From: Streptococcus mitis
GTDB taxonomy: Bacteria > Bacillota > Bacilli > Lactobacillales > Streptococcaceae
Length of the DNA: 64,000 bases
Direction: 5' to 3'
Assembly (NCBI RefSeq): GCF_000722685.1
Contig: NZ_JPFV01000012.1
Coordinates: 124,001 to 188,000 of the forward strand
Shown here: in pieces, positions 44,612 through 52,910 of the stretch
How the letters are laid out: every line of letters begins with the position of its first letter
Numbering within the stretch: the first letter of the stretch is position 1
Notes under the pieces: generated by a model
What the model was told of the DNA's origin: nothing
The model's input: only the letters and a program-made list of their open reading frames with translations
The model's database searches: none
Made by a program: the position numbers and the translations under genes

Positions 44612-44620
44612 TGTTATAAT
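44612..44620 (+). promoter_or_regulatory. Extended -10 promoter of the divergent cargo gene
   Basis: TG-T-TATAAT at 44612-44620, with TTTGAA/TTGAAG as a weak -35 at 44592-44598. It gives the plus-strand gene its own transcription, independent of the transfer operon. Confidence 0.55.
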
Positions 44621-44676
44621 AGTTGGTAGATGAACTCTTTAAGAGATAATTTAATATTAGAAACAAGAGGTAAGAT

Positions 44677-45597
44677 ATGTCATATACATACCCTGAAGCA
44701 TACAGCATTGAATTAGGACACAATATTGAACCAATGGATGCTTACAATTTATCTTTAGCTAAAATATTGAAAAACAAGCATAATTTCCAGTGTGACAAAA
44801 ATTGTCCATTTGGACTTACACTAATAAACTTTGGTAAGTCTCCTTATACAAAGGAGCCACATTTCCGAACCAATAACTTTGACCAAGTACATTCAGTCAA
44901 CTGTCCCGTAGTACAAAATCGATATGAGAAACGAGCTCAGGAAACAACGATAGAAGAAAGTTATACATTTAAACGAGACAAAAATACTGTTAAAGTAGAT
45001 ATTAATTTGGTTACAGCTACATTTACAGAAATAACTAATTCATTAAAAACAGAAGAACAAGTCTCAACTGAAATAAGATCAAAAAAATCTACTATTTCTG
45101 AAAACATATCGGAAAAGACCTTCAATAGTCACGTAAAATCTCTAAGTCGTCTGGTTCAACTTTATAAAGAGTTTAAATCTGGAGAAAAATATACCTTTTT
45201 AGATACTTCAGGAAACAAATTAAATCTTGACTTGTACTTTCAAAATTTAGATAATAACTCACTCATTAACGAGCATGAAACAAAAGTTTACTTTGCAAAA
45301 GCTACGGTTCGATACTTCGAAGCTGATCAAAAAAAAGATTCTTATTTTTTAATTAGAATCAAACAAAATTGCCAAATGGGCAACTTAATAATACCTCCAA
45401 CATTCATAATTAATGAGAGCCTAGCTAATCAACAAGGAGTCAAACAAAGACTAGAAACTTTAAAAAAGGCTCACAAAAAGAAGAAAGAACTCACTATTTA
45501 TTATCTTGGGCCATTTAAAAAACACAAAAACAGTTATATAAATGCTTCTATCCCACATGAAAAAATACTAAAACACATTGTGCTATCTAGTTCTTAG
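44677..45597 (+). CDS. Divergently transcribed cargo protein with a putative zinc finger
   Basis: 306 residues, the only plus-strand protein gene inside the element. The N-terminal 80 residues contain C-x4-CPFGLTLINF, PHFRTNN, H-x3-C: a cysteine/histidine cluster (CDKNC...HFR...HSVNCP) resembling the zinc ribbon of CoiA-like proteins. The rest is mixed alpha/beta with an all-lysine stretch KKAHKKKKE near 270. It has AAGAGG upstream and its own promoter, and its 3' end overlaps the next minus-strand gene by 11 bp. No family recognised with confidence; a regulatory or defence role is possible but unproven. Confidence 0.8.
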   Translation: MSYTYPEAYSIELGHNIEPMDAYNLSLAKILKNKHNFQCDKNCPFGLTLINFGKSPYTKEPHFRTNNFDQVHSVNCPVVQNRYEKRAQETTIEESYTFKRDKNTVKVDINLVTATFTEITNSLKTEEQVSTEIRSKKSTISENISEKTFNSHVKSLSRLVQLYKEFKSGEKYTFLDTSGNKLNLDLYFQNLDNNSLINEHETKVYFAKATVRYFEADQKKDSYFLIRIKQNCQMGNLIIPPTFIINESLANQQGVKQRLETLKKAHKKKKELTIYYLGPFKKHKNSYINASIPHEKILKHIVLSSS

Positions 45598-45832
45598 TTT
45601 CTATATAGCCAAGTTCATCTGTAGAAAAACCAACAATCTTATAGAAGCCTATAGCTCCAAAAGTTTCTAATAAATGAGTTTCTGCTACCCTTTTAGCTGT
45701 ATTAAAATCACGAAAAAAACCTGCATGAGCTAAATTTTCATGCCAGGTTATTTTTTCGCCTTCCTGATGCAGCCACACATACTGATCCCAATTTATAGCA
45801 ATTAAAACGCAATAAGAGTCATAAAATTCCAT
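45587..45832 (-). CDS. Hypothetical 81-residue protein
   Basis: Small protein with aromatic-rich N-terminus (MEFYDSYCVLIAINWDQYVW) and the segment AHAGFFRDFNTAKRVAETHLL. No motif recognised. GGAAA precedes its ATG. It follows virD4 in the direction of transcription by 17 bp and converges with the cargo gene, overlapping its 3' end by 11 bp. Probably the last gene of this part of the transfer operon. Confidence 0.6.
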   Translation of the reverse strand: MEFYDSYCVLIAINWDQYVWLHQEGEKITWHENLAHAGFFRDFNTAKRVAETHLLETFGAIGFYKIVGFSTDELGYIETKN

Positions 45833-45849
45833 TAGATTTCCTTTCTTTC

Positions 45850-47685
45850 CTAACTGACTTTAAGAGGAACTTCCTCAACTTCCTTAATCCCAATATGAAT
45901 AACATTTTCTTCCCCAACCTGGTCTTTCCACTCATCAATATCACTCAGATAGCGCTTGTATCGATACCAATTATCATCGTTTGGGCCATTGCTTAGGAGA
46001 TTGGCTCTTGGATGCGTATCCAGGTTAAATTTTTGATCTCGAAAGACATTTTGTTTGGATAGGAAGAGTAGGGCTTCTGTTGTTCCAATCGTGGCCACCT
46101 CATGCGGTGTCAACAGTTCTCGACCAATTTTAGAGTTCTGCTTAGAGCTACTGGCATTTCTTCCTCTGCTCTCACTATAATTCTGATCATTCAAAGTTTG
46201 CTTCCCTGATCGCTCAGATAGGTACTTAAGCGTATCTAAGTCATTGGAACCTAAATAAAGAATAGCACCACAGTTATTGATAATCGTTTTTGTATTTTCT
46301 TTACCGTACAATACTTCAATCTGACTTTGAGATTGCACCATCATCTTGATAGAAATCTCTCGTGAACGAATAACTGAGATAATTGGTGGTAAATTAGGAA
46401 TCTTCCCAATCTGACCAAACTCATCCGCCCACACCTGTAGATGCAATAAGTCTTCCCTGGTCTTTGTTGGATGCTCGCCTAAAATAACTGCATCTGCAGT
46501 TTTTATTAGCACATCAAAAATGGTACTAAAAAGAAGGGCAGATAAGAACTGATAAGCTGGATCCACTTCTGGAATATGAATAAAAACTGCTGTTTTCTCA
46601 ATATTCCATTTTTCAATCTCGAGTGTATCCTTTTCAATAATCTTTCTTAGTTGCTCATGATCAAATACTGAGAAGGTTGTCGCAAAGATGGCATAAACAG
46701 AAGCTCGTGTTTGACCATCAAAGTTTTTATTGAATAGATCCCACTGTCTACTAGCATAATTCCCTGGGCTTCTTCTCTCCAGATCTTCAAACATCAATTC
46801 AACAGGACTCTCCGCTTCTGGATGATTTCTTCTCAATTCTCGAATCATATCTGTAACCTGCCCTAAATTAGGTAGATAGTGATCGAGCTGACCATCAAAA
46901 TAAAGATAGCCAATTAGAGAACGCATCAGGAGTTTATTAGCTGCTGGCCAAAAAGGATCACCCTCATGACCATTTTTGTTGAGAGACTCTGTAATAGCTT
47001 CTGCCACTCGGTCTATATCCATTTCATTATGAATATACCTAAAAACATTGAAACCATCTGAATTCAAGAAAGTAATCAGATCAAAAATCTTCATCTTATA
47101 ACCCTTTTCTACAAGTGATTTCCCTGTTTCATGAATGAGAATTCCTTTGGTATCTGTAGTCACAAAGCTTGAGTTTGCTTGTAAAATATTCGGTTTAACA
47201 GCACTACGTGTCTTTGAATCCCCTGTACCACCATACGCTAAAATATTTTTATTAATCTGATTTTCAAAGCTCAATCGGTTATTAAATAGTCCCATCTGGC
47301 TATTCTGAGTAAAGATCATATTCTTTTCAGGTTCTTCGTCTCGGAATCGCATCAATTCTTCTCTTGTCGCAAAACGAGCCGATCCATGTTCCTCCCCATA
47401 CCTGTACGTACCTGTATCCGATACTCTCAAATACAGTAGAAAAGTAATCAAAAATCCGCCCATACCAATTAATAAAGAAGCTGGAGTAAATTGAAAATCG
47501 AACCAAGACTTATCGTTCAGATGATCGCTCATCCAGTTAAGCTTTCCAAATCCAAATACATCCGTTACTGAATCAGTATCTGGTGCCAACAGCCATAGTT
47601 TAAAGAACCAATGAAAGAGGTAGAATAGACCAATTCCTAACAACAAATACGGTCTAAGTCTCCGTTTCTTCTTGTCTGTAATCAC
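45850..47685 (-). CDS. virD4: VirD4/TraG-type coupling protein (T4CP)
   Basis: 611 residues. Two N-terminal membrane helices (YLLLGIGLFYLFHWFFKLWL and a second near residues 70-88) are followed by the ATPase domain: NILAYGGTGDSKTRSAVKPN near 148-166 as Walker A region, LQVWADEFGQIGKIPNLPPI as Walker B, and the QSQSQIEVLYG motif. It links the relaxosome to the channel. The P-loop reads GGTGDSKT, without the final glycine of GxxGxGKT. Overlaps the DUF3801 gene by four bases. Confidence 0.9.
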   Translation of the reverse strand: MITDKKKRRLRPYLLLGIGLFYLFHWFFKLWLLAPDTDSVTDVFGFGKLNWMSDHLNDKSWFDFQFTPASLLIGMGGFLITFLLYLRVSDTGTYRYGEEHGSARFATREELMRFRDEEPEKNMIFTQNSQMGLFNNRLSFENQINKNILAYGGTGDSKTRSAVKPNILQANSSFVTTDTKGILIHETGKSLVEKGYKMKIFDLITFLNSDGFNVFRYIHNEMDIDRVAEAITESLNKNGHEGDPFWPAANKLLMRSLIGYLYFDGQLDHYLPNLGQVTDMIRELRRNHPEAESPVELMFEDLERRSPGNYASRQWDLFNKNFDGQTRASVYAIFATTFSVFDHEQLRKIIEKDTLEIEKWNIEKTAVFIHIPEVDPAYQFLSALLFSTIFDVLIKTADAVILGEHPTKTREDLLHLQVWADEFGQIGKIPNLPPIISVIRSREISIKMMVQSQSQIEVLYGKENTKTIINNCGAILYLGSNDLDTLKYLSERSGKQTLNDQNYSESRGRNASSSKQNSKIGRELLTPHEVATIGTTEALLFLSKQNVFRDQKFNLDTHPRANLLSNGPNDDNWYRYKRYLSDIDEWKDQVGEENVIHIGIKEVEEVPLKVS

Positions 47686-48230
47686 TTCATTTTTCCTCCA
47701 ATCTGTGGTTCGATATTTTCTGGAAGAATAAACTCCTTCGTATGAATGTTTACCTGGAGGGAAGAAATTTTCTCTTGTTCCACTGCTTTGAAATGTTGCA
47801 ATTTCTCTTCAAAAGAAGTTGTTTTCCCATTTTTAAGGTTTCGCTCATTGAATCCTTTAGGATCTCTTGTGATGCCTTCTAAGACATCCTTAAAGGCTTG
47901 TTCGACAACTCCTTTATCTTTTGCATTGAAAGCAAGAGTTGTCTTACCATCAGGGTGTGTATAAAAAGAAAAGCCAATCCCGTATTGGCCAAGTTCTTTT
48001 CGAACTGCCTCGAGATTGACTTCATTATGTAGTAATTGCTGGACTTCTTTCGTATCTGCCGTTGCCATGAATTTATTCCAGTCTGTCTCACCAGTAAAGA
48101 GGATATTTTCCCCTCTAGCCTGATACATTTCAACTGCCCTAGAGCTCACCAGGAAGAGTCCTTTTAAGATGATTTCTCCTGTCACAAGAGTTGCCCGTCC
48201 TAATTGGGCTACCACTTGTTCTTGTTCCAT
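47682..48230 (-). CDS. DUF3801/PcfB-family conjugation protein
   Basis: 182 residues. The pattern (ATLVTGEIILKGLFLVSSRA, then GIGFSFYTHPDGKTTLAFNAKD) fits PcfB, which in pCF10 assists the coupling protein PcfC in substrate recognition. Its position, overlapping the virD4 start by four bases, supports that assignment. Cytoplasmic and without membrane helix. Confidence 0.8.
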   Translation of the reverse strand: MEQEQVVAQLGRATLVTGEIILKGLFLVSSRAVEMYQARGENILFTGETDWNKFMATADTKEVQQLLHNEVNLEAVRKELGQYGIGFSFYTHPDGKTTLAFNAKDKGVVEQAFKDVLEGITRDPKGFNERNLKNGKTTSFEEKLQHFKAVEQEKISSLQVNIHTKEFILPENIEPQIGGKMK

Positions 48231-48231
48231 T

Positions 48232-49134
48232 TTAGCTCACCTCTTCAATTTTATAATAAAGATCCTTCAGTTGACTAGCTTGTTTCTCTTTGGCAAGAAT
48301 CTGTTGTTGCAACTCATCAATCCTATTTTGGCACTGAGCAATTTCCGCCTTTGCTTCCTTGATAAAATCTTCGTTAGATTTGATTTTATTTTTAATAGAT
48401 TGCTTATAAGTAACCGTCTGAGCCTCAAAGCTATCAATAACCTCTGAAGGCACATTTACTGTAGCTGCATGAGAAAGAGAGAAGGAAGATTCAGCCTTTT
48501 GATCAGAAATCGTTTTATTCTCTTTATGAGTAAATGTTGCAACAACCGGTGCTACTTCTTCTGTAGCTACATCTTGTGTATTTTCATCTTGTGTATTTTC
48601 ATCTTGTGAAGGTTCTACTTGTTCTTCCTCATTTTCATCTAACCTACTGAAATGATCTGTAGTCCATTCACTAGAAGAATAGGTAACTTTATCTTCTCCA
48701 ACCTCATCTTGAGGCTTCTGAGAAACTAGCTCAGCAATTCTTTGACGAGACATATTCGCCTCTGTCTTGACCGTTAGATCTTCTAGTTCAGGATCTGGTT
48801 CTGGTTGGAATTCGGGTTGGGGTTGAGGCTCTGATGTTCCTGGTGAGGTGTTCTTTTCTTTATGTTTTGCTAAAAAATGAAGCAAACCTCTCTTTTTCTT
48901 TCCAGCACTCATACCAAAATTCTCCAGCAACTGATCAATGATTCCAACAAAAGGTATTTCAAGTTTTTCTTCTTGTAGGATTTCACCTTCAGAATTGAGA
49001 GAATAAAGCCGATAGATTCCGTTTATTCTATTACTCTTCATTCTCTCGTTGATGATTTCTAGCCTTGATAACAACTCATCTCGGTGCTCAAATGTTTCCT
49101 CTTGATTAGTCAGTTGATTGATAATTTTATACAT
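48232..49134 (-). CDS. Hypothetical transfer-operon protein with coiled coil
   Basis: 300 residues. A short N-terminal domain (YKIINQLTNQEETFEHRDEL), a long acidic low-complexity middle with a PQPQPEFQPEPDPE stretch and a small tandem repeat QDENTQDENTQD (48,569-48,608), and a C-terminal coiled coil (AEIAQCQNRIDELQQQILAK). It starts 8 bp inside the end of the upstream DUF4315 gene and ends one base before the PcfB-like gene. No enzymatic motif; probably structural. Confidence 0.7.
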   Translation of the reverse strand: MYKIINQLTNQEETFEHRDELLSRLEIINERMKSNRINGIYRLYSLNSEGEILQEEKLEIPFVGIIDQLLENFGMSAGKKKRGLLHFLAKHKEKNTSPGTSEPQPQPEFQPEPDPELEDLTVKTEANMSRQRIAELVSQKPQDEVGEDKVTYSSSEWTTDHFSRLDENEEEQVEPSQDENTQDENTQDVATEEVAPVVATFTHKENKTISDQKAESSFSLSHAATVNVPSEVIDSFEAQTVTYKQSIKNKIKSNEDFIKEAKAEIAQCQNRIDELQQQILAKEKQASQLKDLYYKIEEVS

Positions 49135-49366
49135 GGTTCACTCCTTGGTTACTTGATTGTGCTGGAAGAATTAGTTCCTTCATTTCCTGATAGGATAAGC
49201 CACTTTCTTCTGATAGAGCAACAAAAAGCTGTGCTTCCAAATCTTTTTCTTGATTTATGTAATTCTTGATTTTTTTATCTGCTTCTTCTTTTTGTCGTTG
49301 AGCTTTTCCCTTATCTTTCCTCACTTTCTCAAGCTTACCTTCAAGTTGTTCTATTTTTTTATTCAT
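49127..49366 (-). CDS. DUF4315-type coiled-coil protein
   Basis: 79 residues. KIEQLEGKLEKVRKDKGKAQ with further heptads forms a basic/acidic coiled coil, followed by SEESGLSYQEMKELI. Small proteins of this type are common in Gram-positive ICE transfer operons. Exact role unknown. Confidence 0.7.
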   Translation of the reverse strand: MNKKIEQLEGKLEKVRKDKGKAQRQKEEADKKIKNYINQEKDLEAQLFVALSEESGLSYQEMKELILPAQSSNQGVNHV

Positions 49367-49376
49367 TCAATTCTCC

Positions 49377-50057
49377 TTATTGGTTACTGCTAGTTGCGGT
49401 TGTTGGTTCAGAAGGTGTAGGTGTTGCCGTTGATGTAGATGAAACTGGAGTCGAGCTTGAACTGCTAGTATCTGAATAAGTTCCTATACTTTGCCCTCTC
49501 GCTTCAGTCAATACGATAGGCTCTATTTTATTGATTAATAGTTTCCCTGCTTTTTCTACATAGGTCAATCGAATTGTCACCTTAGTACTACCAGTTAGCC
49601 CCTTAGAAGCTCTATTATCTTTCTCTGTTAAGGTAGTACTAGTATATTGAACCTGAGCTAATGCAATTTTATGTTGTTTATCAATGTAGATAGAGCCTGA
49701 TTCAAAAGCTTGATCAACCACATACCCCTTATAGGTCTGGTTGACTGGTTTTTGTTCTTCTTGAACAGTTTCCTGATACATAGAATCAGTCATAAAAGGC
49801 TTATATCGTGGACGATTCTCTTCTAAATCCTTTTTTGTATAGTAAGCAATTAAAAAGTCCTCGACCTGCTGTTCAGTAAGAGATAGTTGTTCCTGTTGTT
49901 TCTCTTCTGTTTTTTGCTTCGCCTCTTCCTGAACTTGACTATTATGTCTCAAATTCTGTTGTACTTGAGCAATAGAATAGCCCAGGATAATACATAAAAC
50001 GGCAGCGACTCCGATAAGGAGTCCCTTTACCATTTTGATTAACTTTTGATTATACAT
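49377..50057 (-). CDS. VirB8/TcpC-like membrane transfer protein
   Basis: 226 residues: a single N-terminal membrane helix (VKGLLIGVAAVLCIILGYSIA), a short coiled linker, an extracytoplasmic domain from about residue 60 with NTF2-like features (EDFLIAYYTKKDLEENRPRY), and a Ser/Thr/Pro-rich tail. This is the topology of Gram-positive VirB8-like channel components. Family assignment is by topology and position between the hydrolase and DUF4315 genes. Confidence 0.65.
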   Translation of the reverse strand: MYNQKLIKMVKGLLIGVAAVLCIILGYSIAQVQQNLRHNSQVQEEAKQKTEEKQQEQLSLTEQQVEDFLIAYYTKKDLEENRPRYKPFMTDSMYQETVQEEQKPVNQTYKGYVVDQAFESGSIYIDKQHKIALAQVQYTSTTLTEKDNRASKGLTGSTKVTIRLTYVEKAGKLLINKIEPIVLTEARGQSIGTYSDTSSSSSTPVSSTSTATPTPSEPTTATSSNQ

Positions 50058-50069
50058 TCTTTTCCTTTC

Positions 50070-52900
50070 TTATCTAGGGGTAACAAAATAGATACCTGAT
50101 TGTGGTTTCAAGGTACGCCAATTCATTAGGTATAAACCAGTAAAGTTCATTTCTGACATTAAGAAGCTACCATCACTATTAACGTACTCACAGAATCCAA
50201 GGTGACCATAGATTGGTGATGCTCCAGCTACACCATTCATGAATACAACTGCAGAACCTGGTTTAGGAGTCGTTGAAATTTCATATCCTTGAGCTTGACC
50301 GCTATCAACCCATTGATTGGCATTTCCTAAATACGGATAAATTCCTATTCCAATCTGAGCAAAACGGTTATAGACATACCAAGTACAATTTCCTAGTGCA
50401 TAGGCATTACCTGGATAACCTTGACCCTCTAGAATTGCTTGATCGGTAGGTAGACCATAAGGTAGCTTATCTTTATATTCTGATGGAACTTGCTTGCTAG
50501 AAACACCTGTCGAACCTCCTCCTTTATTTTTTAAGAAATTCAACCATTGACGGGCTGCAGATTGCCGTTCTAAGAGCTTGTTTCCTGGAACTCCTAACCA
50601 AGCATTCAAGAAGTCCTCCGTAAGAGCTTCTACGGATCCAGTAGATGTTACAATTCTTCTGAATGCTGCACGTCTAGTTGGATCATCTTCCTCCAGAAGA
50701 AATTTTGTTTGGACTTCCGCAGACCAAATATCTCCATTCACAGATTTTGCAAAATTCCACAATGCAAGAGCACGGGGGCCAGTAAATTGACCAATCCCAA
50801 TCCCGATATAGTGCAAACCGTTGACTAGATAACCTCTTTCATTTAGAGGCAAGGTAGGGTACATAGCTTGAAAGGCTCCCCAATTACCAACTAGATTTTC
50901 AGCAGTTGGTTCTTTAGCGACTTTATCGAACTGATTATTGGTTAGAAAGTCTGTTTCATAGCGTTTAAAGGTGATGGAACTCTCAATATCAAATCCTCCC
51001 AAAACGGCTGCGATTCCTTCATCTGTTGCTTCTGGTATATTTTTTTGATTGCATCCGCAAAAGCTCTTGCACGTCTTCCTTTATCTCCAGATGTTTCAAT
51101 ATTACTGACAACAGACGTTGCTTGGGTATATTCTACACGCTGGAAGTAAAAACCGACATTGACATAAGTCCAGCTCTTCTTGATATTCCCATCTTTATCT
51201 TTCTTGTTTGATCGATCAGGTTCTAGCTTTTGATAATAAACGGTTTGATTTCCTTCAGGTGCTACCTTTCCAATAATATCTCCAGCTTTGACGTGATCAC
51301 CTGTTTTATAGCGAATCGTATCTACGTTCTTATACAGAAACTTGGAATCCTGATCACTAATTTCTATGTCACTCCCCTTAACTTCAACTTTCCCATCTAA
51401 AACAGCTAACAGAGACTGACCTCCTGAGGCCTGCAAAACAGAGCCATTAAAAACTTCCGTCTTCGTTTTATATCCAAAACGCTCAATAATCTGAAGCGGT
51501 GCTTGCGATTCAGGTTGTTCTTCTGTATAAAATGGATTATCTAGTTCTTGAAGCAACATATATTTTCCACTATCTCTAGCAATTTCTAAGAGTTGTTTAT
51601 ACTCCTCTAACTCGTCCTTATCAAACTTATAGAGATTATTTTTGGTATAAAGCTCTTCCATCGTTTTAAGATTGTCTTTATCCCCATTTAAATTCTTCCA
51701 TAATGTATCTAAGTAAAGTTTTCCACGATTCTGTTGTGAAAAATATTTATTCCCGTCTATACGAAGCTTATCTGAAATATCATCATACTTATAATTCAAG
51801 TACAAAAGCGGATCGTCAATTTTTGTCCAGTAGTCTACCTTGTCATTCGATTTTTCACGATCCAATTTTGAAAGATACAACCAGGTATCATTCATATCAA
51901 ATTCATCTTGACGGGTAATTCCTGAACTACCGATACCAAGTATAGCCAGAAACAAAAGCAGACCAAAAGCAATCAGATAAGCCTTTAAGCTAAATGGGTT
52001 TTTGATAATAGCTTGAAGCGGTTTAGAACCTACACGGTAGACCTTCCTCGCTTTCTTAGCAACTTTCCCTGTTTTGGAAGTAGCTAAGCGTTTCTTATAG
52101 GCCTGAATACGACGAGAGAGTTTTCCTTCCCAAGAAAATTCTCTTGGAGTTCGAGTGAAGCCCCTACCCTTAGCCTTATTGTAGACTCTATTTCCAAGGC
52201 TATAGCTCGATTTAACCATTCCTTGACCAAGTTTACCACTATATTTCCCAATCGTTTTGATTCGTTTCCCTTGAATCTGAATACCTTGATACCGATATTT
52301 AGCTCGTGCTATATCTGATAGTGTATCATCCTGATGCGCAACAGAGCTAGCCTGTTGACTGGTTGATCGTTCTAGAGCCTGTTTAGTAGCACGGAGAAAC
52401 TTCTTCTTGCGTGAACCACCATTAGCCTCTTGAGCGACTTTAAAAGTTCTTTTAGAAGTTTTTTTCTCCAGTTTCGCCTTATCTAATTCCTGCTTAAGAA
52501 ATGTCTGTTTTTTATTGTTTCTATCTAATTCCTGCTTAAGGAATGTCTGCTTTTTATTGTTCCTATCTAATTCCTGCTTAAGAAAAACCTGCTTTTTAAT
52601 TTCCTCTGGACGAAGTGCCTTTCCTTCTTTTCCAAGATTTCTTCCTTGTTTCTGGATATTCTTGTACTCTTTTTGGATTCTCTTATACTCTTTTTGTATT
52701 TTCTTGACCTTGTTCTTAGAAGCTCGAAATTGGCTTCGATTCTTCTTTATCAACTGACGTTTAGAGTGAGTCTGAGATTGTAACTTCGTAAGTTGTTTTG
52801 CGCTATCTTGTTGAACCGTTCGGTAATTCTTACGAACTTTTTCTAGCTTTCGATCTAACCTATGACCGATTGTTTTTGGTCTGCCTTTCTCCTGATCCAT
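50070..52900 (-). pseudogene. VirB1-like conjugative peptidoglycan hydrolase, frameshifted
   Basis: Two overlapping frames (52900-50942 and 51002-50070) together form one protein of about 940 residues. N-terminus: long basic coiled coil with a triplicated 14-residue unit (KKQTFLKQELDRNN, DNA 52,474-52,600), one membrane helix (LKAYLIAFGLLLFLAILGIG) near residue 315, then a degenerate M23-like barrel. After the break come a phage-tail-lysozyme-like domain (FDIESSITFKRYETDFL, GIGQFTGPRALALW) and a C-terminal CHAP domain (GNCTWYVYNRF, GHLGFCEYV). The T run 51040-51046 has seven bases; eight would give IKKNIPEATDEGIAAVLGGF and a continuous frame. As written the muramidase and CHAP domains are detached from the anchor. 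Confidence 0.85.
52474..52600 (-). repeat. 42-bp tandem repeat, three copies
   Basis: Encodes three copies of a 14-residue coiled-coil unit (FLKQELDRNNKKQT) in the N-terminal part of the VirB1-like hydrolase. Confidence 0.85.
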
Positions 52901-52910
52901 AGTGAGACTC

